In this document: positions 56,716-64,000 of the stretch, piece by piece | Layout of the letters: the number at the start of each line of letters is the position of its first letter | Position numbering within the stretch: position 1 is the first letter of the stretch | From: Streptomyces sp. NBC_00287 | GTDB lineage: Bacteria; Actinomycetota; Actinomycetes; Streptomycetales; Streptomycetaceae | Assembly: GCF_036173105.1 (NCBI RefSeq) | Contig: NZ_CP108053.1 | Location: 7,254,001 to 7,318,000 of the forward strand | Reading direction: 5' to 3' | Length of the DNA stretch: 64,000 nucleotides | Made by a program: the position numbers and the translations under genes | The notes under the pieces: model-generated | Told to the model about the DNA's origin: nothing | What the model saw: only the letters and a program-made list of their open reading frames with translations | Database searches by the model: none

Positions 56716-57912
56716 ATGACCTCACCCGCGCATATCGCCATGTTCTCCATCGCCGCCCATGGCCACGTGAACCCGAGCCTCGAAGTGATCCGTGAACTCG
56801 TCGCGCGCGGGCACCGGGTCACCTACGCGATCCCGCCCGTGTTCGCCGACAAGGTCGCCGAGACCGGCGCCGAGCCGAAGCTGTGGAACTCCACCCTGCC
56901 CGGACCCGGCGCCGACCCGGAGGCCTGGGGCAGCACCCTGCTGGACAATGTCGAGCCGTTCCTCGCCGACGCCATCCAGGCGCTGCCCCAGCTCATCGAG
57001 GCCTACGACGGCGACGAACCGGACCTCGTCCTGCACGACATCACCGCCTACCCGGCCCGTGTCCTCGCCCACCGCTGGGGCGTGCCCTGTATCTCGCTCT
57101 CGCCGAACCTCGTCGCCTGGGAGGGCTATGAGGAGGAGGTCGCCGAGCCGATGTGGGCGGAGCCGAAGAAGACCGAGCGGGGGAAGGCCTACTACGCCCA
57201 CTTCCAGGCCTGGTTGGCGGAGAACGGGATCACGCAGCATCCGGATTTGTTCGCGGGCCGCCCCGACCGCTCCCTGGTGCTGATTCCGAAGGTGTTGCAG
57301 CCGAACGCCGACCGGGTGGACGAGAGCGTGTACTCCTTCGTCGGCGCCTGCCAGGGCGACCGCAGCGCCGAGGGCGACTGGCAGCGGCCCGTCGGCGCCG
57401 AGAAGGTCGTGCTCGTCTCGCTCGGCTCGTCCTTCACCAAGCAGCCCGCCTTCTACCGGGAGTGCGTCAAGGCCTTCGGCGAGCTGCCGGGCTGGCATCT
57501 GGTGCTCCAGATCGGCAAGCAGGTGGACCCGGCCGAGCTGGGGGACGTACCGGCCAATGTCGAAGTGCGCTCCTGGGTACCGCAGTTGGCCGTTCTGAAG
57601 GAGGCCGACCTGTTCGTCACCCACGCCGGCGCGGGCGGCAGCCAGGAGGGGATGGCCACCGCCACCCCGATGATCGCCGTACCGCAGGCCGTGGACCAGT
57701 TCGGCAACGCGGATGTGCTCCAGGGGCTCGGTGTCGCCCGGCATCTGCCCACCGAGGAGGCCACCGCCGAGGCCCTGCGCGAGGCCGCGCTCGCTCTCGT
57801 CGACGACCCGGAGGTCGCCCGGCGCCTGAAGGAGATCCAGGCGGAAATGGCCGAGGAGGGCGGCACGCGGCGGGCGGCCGACCTCATCGAGGCCGAAATC
57901 CCGCTCCAGTAA
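56716..57912 (+). CDS. mgt: Macrolide-type UDP-glycosyltransferase (MGT/OleD-like)
   Basis: GT1 family enzyme of 398 residues, similar to Streptomyces macrolide-inactivating glycosyltransferases. The acceptor-domain opening is IAMFSIAAHGHVNPSLEVIRELVARGH with the catalytic His in AAHGH. The donor-binding region is VSLGSSFTKQPAFY, then EVRSWVPQLAVLKEADLFVTHAGAGGSQEG and VPQAVDQFGNADVL. It probably glucosylates and inactivates macrolides or other phenolics. No polyketide cluster is nearby, so a defensive role is likely. The start is ATG 56716, next to an operator-like palindrome. Confidence 0.9.
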   Translation: MTSPAHIAMFSIAAHGHVNPSLEVIRELVARGHRVTYAIPPVFADKVAETGAEPKLWNSTLPGPGADPEAWGSTLLDNVEPFLADAIQALPQLIEAYDGDEPDLVLHDITAYPARVLAHRWGVPCISLSPNLVAWEGYEEEVAEPMWAEPKKTERGKAYYAHFQAWLAENGITQHPDLFAGRPDRSLVLIPKVLQPNADRVDESVYSFVGACQGDRSAEGDWQRPVGAEKVVLVSLGSSFTKQPAFYRECVKAFGELPGWHLVLQIGKQVDPAELGDVPANVEVRSWVPQLAVLKEADLFVTHAGAGGSQEGMATATPMIAVPQAVDQFGNADVLQGLGVARHLPTEEATAEALREAALALVDDPEVARRLKEIQAEMAEEGGTRRAADLIEAEIPLQ

Positions 57913-57940
57913 AGGGACTTCCGCTTTCTGGAAAGAGTTG

Positions 57941-57976
57941 AGGGCCCGTCGGTTCCCCCGTGAACCGACGGGCCCT
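57941..57976. terminator. Strong bidirectional terminator between mgt and mmpL
   Basis: A perfect 15-bp stem, AGGGCCCGTCGGTTC pairing with GAACCGACGGGCCCT across a 6-base loop, lies 28 bp after the mgt stop and 30 bp from the end of the convergent MMPL gene. It is the clearest terminator in the window. Confidence 0.92.
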
Positions 57977-58005
57977 CGTGTCATGCGGTCAGAAACAGAC
58001 CGGGG

Positions 58006-60270
58006 TCAGACGGGAACCCGCTCCCCCTCGTCGTCCCGCGCCTGCCGGGTGACCGCCTCCGGAGCCTCGTCGTGCGTGAGGTCCGGCAGTCGGTTCAGCC
58101 ACTTCGGCAGATACCAGTTGCGCTCGCCCAGCAGCGCCATGACCGCCGGGAGCAGCACACCCCGGATGATCGTCGCGTCGATGAGCACCGCGGCCGCGAG
58201 GCCGACGCCCATCTGCTTCATCGACTGCATGGACAGCGTGCCGAAGATCGCGAACACGGCGACCATGATGACCGCGGCGCTGGTGACGACACCCGCGGTG
58301 GTGACCACCCCGTGCTTGATCGCCTCGTTCGTCGTACGGCCCTTCAGCCGCGCCTCGCGGATCCGGGAGACCACGAACACGTGGTAGTCCATCGACAGGC
58401 CGAACAGGATCACGAAGAGGAACAGCGGCAGCCAGCTGATGATGGCGCCGACGCCCTCCGCGCCCACCAGGGACGCGCCCCAGCCGTGCTGGAAGATCGC
58501 GACCAGGATGCCGTACGCAGCGGCCACCGAGAGCAGGTTGAGCGCGATCGAGGTGATCGCGATCGTCAGCGAGCGGAAGGACAGCAGCATCAGCAGGAAG
58601 GCGAAGACCACGACGAACGCGAAGACCGGGACGACCGCTCCGGCCAGCTGGTCGTTGAAGTCATGGCTGCCCGCGACCTGTCCGGTGATCGGCGCCTCGA
58701 GGCCGTCGACCTTGCCGAGGGTGGCCGGACGGACCTCGTCGCGCAGCTTCTCCAGGTTCTCGCCCGCCTTGTCGAGGTCGGAGCCGCCGACCAGCGGGAC
58801 GTAGACGAAGGCGAGGTTCTGCGCGTCGTGCAGCTTGATCTCGACCGGGCCGCGCGAGGCACCCGAGTCCACGGCCTCCTTCTTGAAGTCGGCGAGGGCG
58901 CCCTGCACTTCGGCGGAGTTGATGTCGTCCGCCTTGACGACCACCTCGGCCGGCTCGGAGCCGCCGGGGAAGGCGTCGTTGACGCGGTTGTAGGTCTGCA
59001 CGATGGGCAGCGAGTCGCCGAACTCCTGGTCCAGCGTGAGGTTCTGGGTCTTCATGCCGACCGCGGGCGCGGCGACCGCGAGCAGCACACCGGTCGCGAC
59101 GAGCACCGAGACCATCGGCCGCTTCAGTACGGCGCCCAGCACGGCCGTCCACAGGCGGCTGTCCCGGTTGGCCTGAGCGCGCTTGCGGCGCAGCTTGCTC
59201 TCCGGGTGCAGGAAGGGGATACGGCCCTTCTCCACCCGGTGCCCCAGCAGCGACAGCACCGCGGGAAGCACGGTCACCGAACCGACCATGGCGACCGCCA
59301 CGACGATCAGCGAGGCCAGGCCCATCGCCTCGAAGTCGGCGATCCCGGTGAACAGCATGCCCGCCATCGCCACACACACCGTGACACCGGAGACGACGAT
59401 CGCCCGGCCACTGGTGGCGGCAGCGATCCGCAGCGCCGTCTGCGCGTCGCGCCCTGCGGCCCGCTCCTCACGCTCACGGCGCAGATAGAACAGGCAGTAG
59501 TCGACGCCGACGGCCAGACCGACCAGCAGCATCACCGAGTTGGCGACCTCGCCCATCGGCATCACATGGCTGACGATGCTCATCAGGCCCATCGTCGCCA
59601 TGATCGCGGTGATCGCCAGGAGCACCGGCAGCAGCGCCGCGACGAGCGCGCCGAAGGCGATGAGCAGAATGCCGAGGGCCACGGGCACGGCCGAGTACTC
59701 GGCCTTCTTGAAGTCGTCCCCGAACGCGTCGTCGAACGTCTTCATCATGCTGGCGGCGCCGATCTGCTCGATCGTCAGCGCCGGATGGTCCTTCTGGACC
59801 TCCGCCACGGCGTCGAGCACCGGCTCGACCCGCTCGGCCGCCGTCTCCGCCTCACCGCGCATGTCGAACTGCACCAGCGCGCTGCGGCCGTCCTCCGAGA
59901 CGGTGTCCGTGTCGTACGGCGAGGTGATGTCGGTGACCTTGCCGGTCTCCTCGACCGCGTCCATCACCGCGGTGACCGCGGCGCGGAACTCGGTGTCGGT
60001 GGCCTTGAGGCCATCGTCCTTCGCCTGGACCAGGACGGTCTCACCGGCCGGCTCTTCGATGCCGGCGTCGTCGATGATCTGCGCGGCGGTCTTCGTCTCG
60101 CCCTTCAGCGACTGGCTCTCGTCCACGTCCACGCGGCCCGCCGCCGACCCGAGCCCCATCGCCAGGACGACGAACAGCACCCAGATTCCGACGGCAGCCC
60201 ATCGGTGCCGGGCACTCCAGCCGCCTGCCCGGGCGGCCAGACCCCGCACCCGTATGTCTCCGTTCCCCAT
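58006..60270 (-). CDS. MMPL-family RND-type transporter
   Basis: Large membrane exporter of 754 residues. It has two MMPL halves, each a membrane helix plus an extracytoplasmic loop and a five-helix bundle. The first opens WAAVGIWVLFVVLAMGLGSAAG; the proton-relay-type segment is GLAVGVDYCLFYLRR, and the second half has ILFGLSMDYHVFVVSRIREA. Such proteins export lipids, siderophores or antibiotics in actinobacteria. The ATG at 60268-60270 was chosen for a short cytoplasmic start (MGNGDIRVRGLAARAG). It is convergent with mgt and shares its terminator. Substrate unknown. Confidence 0.93.
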   Translation of the reverse strand: MGNGDIRVRGLAARAGGWSARHRWAAVGIWVLFVVLAMGLGSAAGRVDVDESQSLKGETKTAAQIIDDAGIEEPAGETVLVQAKDDGLKATDTEFRAAVTAVMDAVEETGKVTDITSPYDTDTVSEDGRSALVQFDMRGEAETAAERVEPVLDAVAEVQKDHPALTIEQIGAASMMKTFDDAFGDDFKKAEYSAVPVALGILLIAFGALVAALLPVLLAITAIMATMGLMSIVSHVMPMGEVANSVMLLVGLAVGVDYCLFYLRREREERAAGRDAQTALRIAAATSGRAIVVSGVTVCVAMAGMLFTGIADFEAMGLASLIVVAVAMVGSVTVLPAVLSLLGHRVEKGRIPFLHPESKLRRKRAQANRDSRLWTAVLGAVLKRPMVSVLVATGVLLAVAAPAVGMKTQNLTLDQEFGDSLPIVQTYNRVNDAFPGGSEPAEVVVKADDINSAEVQGALADFKKEAVDSGASRGPVEIKLHDAQNLAFVYVPLVGGSDLDKAGENLEKLRDEVRPATLGKVDGLEAPITGQVAGSHDFNDQLAGAVVPVFAFVVVFAFLLMLLSFRSLTIAITSIALNLLSVAAAYGILVAIFQHGWGASLVGAEGVGAIISWLPLFLFVILFGLSMDYHVFVVSRIREARLKGRTTNEAIKHGVVTTAGVVTSAAVIMVAVFAIFGTLSMQSMKQMGVGLAAAVLIDATIIRGVLLPAVMALLGERNWYLPKWLNRLPDLTHDEAPEAVTRQARDDEGERVPV

Positions 60271-60610
60271 GACGGGCTTGCCCCCTTGTGCGCGGTGACA
60301 GCCCCCTGCCGTCACCTTTCGTTTCGAAGGTATGGGCTGGATAAAGGCATCTCGTCGTGCTGATCGATGAGCTGAAGGCGGCGTGAATCATCCCCCTGGA
60401 CCCCGGCTTCTCCCCACTGGGGAGGAGGCGGCCCCTTACATCTACTTGCGGCCTCTTTGTCATTACAAAACCTTGTTGAATAAGTCACAGGCGCGTGTAG
60501 CTGTTGATCGACACCCTTCCGATCGGCCAGAGTTCAGCGCAGTCCGCATCCGCGGACCCGGCCGTCGTGCCCACCCCCACGGGGCACGACGGCCGTCTTA
60601 TGGTGTGCGG
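60271..60610. other. 340-bp intergenic region with an orphan hairpin
   Basis: The gap separates divergent genes (mmpL and the DUF1697 gene). It contains an AT-rich patch around ATTACAAAACCTTGTTGAAT (60452-60482) and, near its right end, a terminator-like hairpin on the plus strand. No gene lies upstream of that hairpin on the plus strand, so a short untranslated transcript is possible. I see no tRNA. Confidence 0.5.
60560..60594 (+). terminator. Orphan hairpin upstream of the DUF1697 gene
   Basis: A perfect 13-bp stem (GGCCGTCGTGCCC with GGGCACGACGGCC) with a 9-base loop is followed by GTCTTA. It ends 16 bp before the DUF1697 ATG, too close to be its own terminator. It could terminate an upstream small RNA or act in leader-based regulation of this gene. 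Confidence 0.6.
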
Positions 60611-61159
60611 ATGACGACGATGTATGCGGCGCTGCTGCGGGGGATCAACGTGGGCGGCGCCAAGAAGGTCCCGATGGCGGAGTTGCGCGTCCTGATGACC
60701 GGGCTCGGCCTCGACGACGTGCGCACCTACCTCCAGAGCGGCCAGGCCGTGTTCTCCGCCGACCGCGGGGGCGAGGAGTCATGGGCCGCGGAGATCGCCG
60801 GGGCGATCGAGAAGCGCTTCGGGTTCGCGGTCGACGTCATCGTCCGCGACCACGCCTATCTGGCGGCGACCGTCGAGGCCTGTCCGTTCCCGGCGGCGGA
60901 GCTGGAGGCCAAGCAGCTGCACGTCACGTACTTCTCCGAGCCGGTCGACGCCGAGCGCTTCGCCGAGATCGACCGGGCCGCCTTCCTGCCGGAGGAGTTC
61001 CGGCTCGGCGACCGCTGTCTGTACCTGTACGCCCCGAACGGCCTCGGCCGCTCCAAGCTCGCCGAGCAGCTCTCCAAGCCACGCCTGAACAAGGGCCTGA
61101 TCGCCACCAGCCGGAACTGGAACACGGTGGTCAAGCTCAAGGAGATGACCGGCAGTTAG
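60611..61159 (+). CDS. DUF1697 family protein
   Basis: A 182-residue protein with the family opening MTTMYAALLRGINVGGAKKVPMAEL and YLQSGQAVFSAD, and the ending GRSKLAEQLSKPRLNKGLIATSRNWNTVVKL. DUF1697 proteins are widespread and of unknown function. A terminator-like hairpin directly precedes the start codon. ATG 60611 gives MTTMYAAL; no clear ribosome site is present, so it may have an attenuated or leaderless start. Confidence 0.88.
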   Translation: MTTMYAALLRGINVGGAKKVPMAELRVLMTGLGLDDVRTYLQSGQAVFSADRGGEESWAAEIAGAIEKRFGFAVDVIVRDHAYLAATVEACPFPAAELEAKQLHVTYFSEPVDAERFAEIDRAAFLPEEFRLGDRCLYLYAPNGLGRSKLAEQLSKPRLNKGLIATSRNWNTVVKLKEMTGS

Positions 61160-61251
61160 TCCAGCTCCTCCTCGCGAACTCCCGGACAATCGGCCCCGGT
61201 TGTCCCTAAAGTGAAATGCGCGAGACTTCGGCGACAGGGGGGCGGGTCACC

Positions 61252-62754
61252 GTGGCGGGAAGAGTCCTACCTTCGTTGCCGCAGTACCGCAAGGACGGTG
61301 TGACACGCCGGATCTGCGCCACGGTCCATCTCCATGACGATCTCGCCCGGGACATCGACCGCGACCTCACCGGCGACCGGCTCACCGCGATCGGGCTCAC
61401 CCTCGGTATCAACTTCGTGGCGGTCGCCCGGCACGCGCGCGTGGCCGTCCGGCGCAGAGCCGCCCTCGACCGCCAACTCGCCGTGCTCGGCGCCCTGTTC
61501 CTCGCCTCGCTGCTGGTCGCCCTGTGGTCCCTGCTCGCCGGAGGCGCCTCCCTCGTCCTCCTCGCGGTCTACGGCCCCCTGGGCGTCCTCGTCGTCACCT
61601 GGGCCCTCGTCCATCACACCCAGGCCCGGGCCAGGGACGCGGCACAGCAGGTGTTCCGCGGCGCCGACCGGCCGGAGACGCTCGTCCCGCCCATCGAGCA
61701 GGCGGCGGAGACGCGGCTGCACGAACTGAAGCGCTCCAACGTCCTGCCGTACGCCGACGAGACGGCGCTCGTCAATCCGTTCGTCGGCAGCGGCAAGAGG
61801 CTCCAGGAAAGGGAAGTCATCTGGGGGCCCATGGACGTCAGTGAGCCGGCCGAGGGCCCGGGCGGCACCAAGCTCCCGATCACCGACTTCGACGCCATCG
61901 ACCTCCACACCTACGTCGCCCGCCACATGGAGGGCATCTCCGGGCTCGACGGACTGCGCACCAGGAACCGGCTCTACGTCCTCGGCAGCAACGCCTATCT
62001 GCTCCCGGAGCTGGTCCCCGACCGCGCCGGGCGCCCGAACCCGCACGTCCCCAAGCAGCTCGTCCAGGCCGGACTGCAGCGGCCCGGCGCGGGCATGCGG
62101 ACCCATCTGTGCCTGGAGCGGGTCGGTGAGGGCGGGCGGCTCATCGTCTCCATGTACCTGCGGGCGATACTCGCCCGGCCAAGCCTCAGCTGGGAGGTCG
62201 CCGCCTACGCGATCCCGCCGCTCGAAGCCCGCTTCCACGCGGTCGACACCCTCCCGCTGGCCCGCTTCGACCGCTGGTGGAGCCTCGTCAAGTACGCCAC
62301 CGGCCACACCTGGTCCGAACTGAGCGGCGCCCCGGGCCGCATGCTGGAGCGCTCCCGATGGCGGCACGACAACGACCGGGCCCTGCGCAAACTACGCCGC
62401 AAGATCAAGAACCAGCACGTCATCGTCGACTACGGCGCCGCCACCAGCCTGCGTGAGCAGTACGGCGACTGGGACCAGGCGGGCTATGCGGAGCGCATGG
62501 ACGCGCTCGACTATCTCGTCCGCCTTCAGCAGGGTGTGCTGACCGCGACCGAGCGCTTTCTGAAGGACCACAACGTCGACACGAGCTCCTTCGACAACGC
62601 GCAGAAGATCATCACGCAGAACTACCACGTCAACACCGTCAACGGGCCCAGCATCTTCGGCGCGGGCGGCACGATCCAGCAGAACAGCGGCCCCCAGGGC
62701 GGTGGGCCGCAGGGCGCCCAGGGCGGCGGTGGGAAACCAGCGCCCAAGCCCTGA
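61252..62754 (+). CDS. Unknown membrane protein with C-terminal amyloid-like motif
   Basis: I do not recognise the family. The roughly 500-residue protein has a cytosolic N-terminus (LPQYRKDGVTRRICATVHL), two adjacent membrane helices (LAVLGALFLASLLVALWSLL and LVLLAVYGPLGVLVVTWAL), and a large cytosolic domain (HELKRSNVLPY to SREQYGDWDQ-like region ending near residue 440). It ends with a motif at residues 457-478: NYHVNTVNGPSIFG followed by GGTIQQN, then a Gly/Gln/Pro tail. The same motif starts the next protein. GTG 61252 is chosen because AGGGGGG lies 9 bp upstream; ATG 61216 is an alternative. The next gene follows after 25 bp. Confidence 0.8.
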   Translation: MAGRVLPSLPQYRKDGVTRRICATVHLHDDLARDIDRDLTGDRLTAIGLTLGINFVAVARHARVAVRRRAALDRQLAVLGALFLASLLVALWSLLAGGASLVLLAVYGPLGVLVVTWALVHHTQARARDAAQQVFRGADRPETLVPPIEQAAETRLHELKRSNVLPYADETALVNPFVGSGKRLQEREVIWGPMDVSEPAEGPGGTKLPITDFDAIDLHTYVARHMEGISGLDGLRTRNRLYVLGSNAYLLPELVPDRAGRPNPHVPKQLVQAGLQRPGAGMRTHLCLERVGEGGRLIVSMYLRAILARPSLSWEVAAYAIPPLEARFHAVDTLPLARFDRWWSLVKYATGHTWSELSGAPGRMLERSRWRHDNDRALRKLRRKIKNQHVIVDYGAATSLREQYGDWDQAGYAERMDALDYLVRLQQGVLTATERFLKDHNVDTSSFDNAQKIITQNYHVNTVNGPSIFGAGGTIQQNSGPQGGGPQGAQGGGGKPAPKP

Positions 62755-62779
62755 CGCGGGACGGAACAGGAGCCGATAC

Positions 62780-63103
62780 ATGAGCAGCAACTACCACATC
62801 AACAACGTCAACGGCCCGGCCATCCTGGGCGACAACGGCCGTATCGAGATCAACAACGGCACCGACCCCGCGGTCCTGCTGCGACTGGCCGACCAGCTCG
62901 TGGAGCGGCTGCGGGCGGAGAGCCCCGCGCTCGTCCCGCAGGCCCAGGTCGTCCAGGGTGAACTGGCCGACGCCGGACAGCAGGGGCGCCCCGCCGACCA
63001 GGGCCGGATCCGGGCCGCCCTGGAGACCATCGGCGCCGGGGTGGCGGCGGGCAGCGGCGGACTCGCCCTGGCCCAGGAGATCGGGCGCATGCTGGGTTTC
63101 TGA
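62780..63103 (+). CDS. Small protein with N-terminal amyloid-like motif
   Basis: A 107-residue protein of unknown family. Residues 4-26 (NYHINNVNGPAILG, then NGRIEINN) closely match the C-terminal motif of the upstream membrane protein. The remainder is helical (DPAVLLRLADQLVERLRAES, IRAALETIGAGVAAGSGGLA). ATG 62780 follows CAGGAG. Placement, spacing and the shared motif suggest the two proteins interact. Short repeated NxxNG-type motifs at protein ends can nucleate beta-rich assemblies in bacterial signalling proteins, which is inference here. Confidence 0.8.
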   Translation: MSSNYHINNVNGPAILGDNGRIEINNGTDPAVLLRLADQLVERLRAESPALVPQAQVVQGELADAGQQGRPADQGRIRAALETIGAGVAAGSGGLALAQEIGRMLGF

Positions 63104-63121
63104 CCGCCGCGGGCCTCCGCC

Positions 63122-64000
63122 CTACTTGGCGCGCACCACCGCCCGCACCCCACCCCCGAGGTCCAGTTCCAGACCCGAGCGCAGCGGTACGGTCTGGCCG
63201 GGGGCGATCTGTTGGGACGTACCGTCCGAGCGGGTGGCCGTCCAGGTCTCCTTCGAGCGGTTGGCGATGCCGAACCGGCCCGGTTTCGAGGGGTGTTCGA
63301 CGAGTTCGGCCACCAGGCCGGCGTCGGAGCAGTCGTGGCGTGTCGGTTCCGGGAGCAGATGGTGCGTCTGGACCCGGGCAGCCCGGCGCAGCCGGATGTG
63401 GTGCTCGGCGCGAGGCGGCGGCGTGGTAACCGTCAGCCGGGGCGGCAGCACCAGCCGCTGTCCGCACCCCCAACAGGCGCGCGGGGGAGGGTTCTCGCCC
63501 GGTTCCGTCATGTTCTCCCGGCCGCAGGAGGCGCACTCCACCACCGAATCCAGCACCGCCCGCAGCGCGTTGCGCCACTCCGACTCGCGCACCCGGGCAT
63601 GCGGATCGTGCAGACCGGTCGTGAAGCTGCGGCGGAACAGCTCCTGGAGGGTGCCGGCCGCCGCGGCCCAGGTCGCCAGGACCGTCGCGTGCTCCATCGG
63701 ATCGGGCGCGTTGGAGGCGTCCGCCGGATCGAACACGAACAGCGGGCTCTTGCCGTACAGCCGCTTCTCCGCCGCCTCGTCGAAGCAGTGGATGCCCAAC
63801 TCGCGCCTGCCCTCCAGTGGATGATGGTTCATCAGGAGCATGAACAGCAGCACGGCGAGCGAGTGCAGGTCGGTCTGGGTGCCGGGGCGTGCGTCGGGTT
63901 CGGCGCGCACCAGCTCCGGGGCCATGAACTTCATCGTCCCCGAGATACCGCTGGCGTCGCCCTCCACCACGGCGTTGTCGTTGTCGCAGATCAGTACGTC
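63122..64000 (-). CDS. Ser/Thr-kinase-like protein with zinc-ribbon C-terminus (partial, runs off right edge)
   Basis: Only the C-terminal 292 residues are visible. The kinase DFG-equivalent reads ICDNDNAVVEG and the activation/P+1 loop GTMKFMAPELVRAEP, followed by TDLHSLAVLLFMLLMNHHPLEG. Then come a helical region and a zinc ribbon (CASCGREN and CWGCGQRL, two CxxC pairs). The C-terminus is FHA- or beta-sandwich-like (RFGIANRSKETWTATRSDG). This architecture resembles kinases encoded with VWA and PP2C proteins in TerY-type stress triads; the partners would lie beyond the window. It is convergent with the motif-sharing pair. Confidence 0.82.
   Translation of the reverse strand, partial: DVLICDNDNAVVEGDASGISGTMKFMAPELVRAEPDARPGTQTDLHSLAVLLFMLLMNHHPLEGRRELGIHCFDEAAEKRLYGKSPLFVFDPADASNAPDPMEHATVLATWAAAAGTLQELFRRSFTTGLHDPHARVRESEWRNALRAVLDSVVECASCGRENMTEPGENPPPRACWGCGQRLVLPPRLTVTTPPPRAEHHIRLRRAARVQTHHLLPEPTRHDCSDAGLVAELVEHPSKPGRFGIANRSKETWTATRSDGTSQQIAPGQTVPLRSGLELDLGGGVRAVVRAK

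Noticed and set aside
60365..60560. A tRNA gene in the gap before the DUF1697 gene
   Set aside because: No cloverleaf with a T-loop GTTCRA-type sequence and matched acceptor stem could be assembled; only the single hairpin at 60560-60594 stands out.

Overview
The window is very GC-rich actinobacterial DNA and is almost certainly a Streptomyces chromosome. The evidence is strong G/C bias at third codon positions, many GTG/TTG starts, 4-bp ATGA/GTGA stop-start overlaps, a conservon (cvnABCD), a gamma-butyrolactone (GBL) signalling locus, geosmin synthase, subtilisin-inhibitor-like protein and very few TTA codons. I see no rRNA, tRNA, insertion sequence, prophage, CRISPR array or replication origin. 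About 62 protein genes are supported; both edge genes are cut by the window. LAYOUT. 0-4.3 kb: a two-component system (sensor kinase cut at the left edge) diverges from a membrane electron-transfer set: a ferric-reductase-like flavocytochrome, a surface protein with two tandem FMN-binding domains, and the ApbE flavin transferase expected to flavinylate it. 4.3-13.1 kb: a methyltransferase, a small unknown protein, and an OpuC/ProU-type quaternary-amine ABC transporter whose solute-binding lipoprotein is separated from its ATPase and permeases by an oppositely oriented conservon. 13.1-17.8 kb: secreted enzymes (GH43 with an arabinose-binding domain, a membrane-anchored AA10 polysaccharide monooxygenase, a subtilisin-family protease). 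17.8-28.9 kb: a GBL quorum-signalling locus (NmrA-like reductase, ScbR/ArpA-type receptor, AfsA-type synthase, CprB-type second receptor) with two autoregulatory-element-like operators, then an ARMT1/DUF89 protein, a hydrolase-P450 operon, a secreted EEP-family protein and geosmin synthase. 28.9-33.5 kb: housekeeping and unknown genes. 33.5-45.6 kb: trehalose-from-glycogen enzymes TreZ, TreY and GlgX/TreX, all on the minus strand, interleaved with an FHA protein, two paralogous M14 carboxypeptidases flanking an SSI-type protease inhibitor, and an MFS transporter carrying a 9-residue repeat insertion. 45.7-53.5 kb: a tyramine-oxidase-like copper amine oxidase pair, a DUF5919-like protein, a DEDDh exonuclease, a prolyl-tRNA-editing-like protein, a drug/metabolite exporter with a LysR regulator, and a phosphotransferase. 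53.6-60.3 kb: a sugar-type ABC transporter operon, a macrolide-type glycosyltransferase and an MMPL exporter. 60.6-64 kb: a DUF1697 protein, two adjacent unknown proteins sharing a short amyloid-like motif, and the C-terminal part of a Ser/Thr-kinase-like protein cut by the right edge. THE MOST INTERESTING POINTS are: (1) the GBL locus, where I find TTA (bldA) codons in both the synthase and the second receptor but in only one other gene of the window; (2) the motif shared by the two neighbouring proteins at 61.3-63.1 kb; (3) the M14-SSI-M14 cluster; (4) the repeat insertion and apparent one-base frameshift in the MFS gene.
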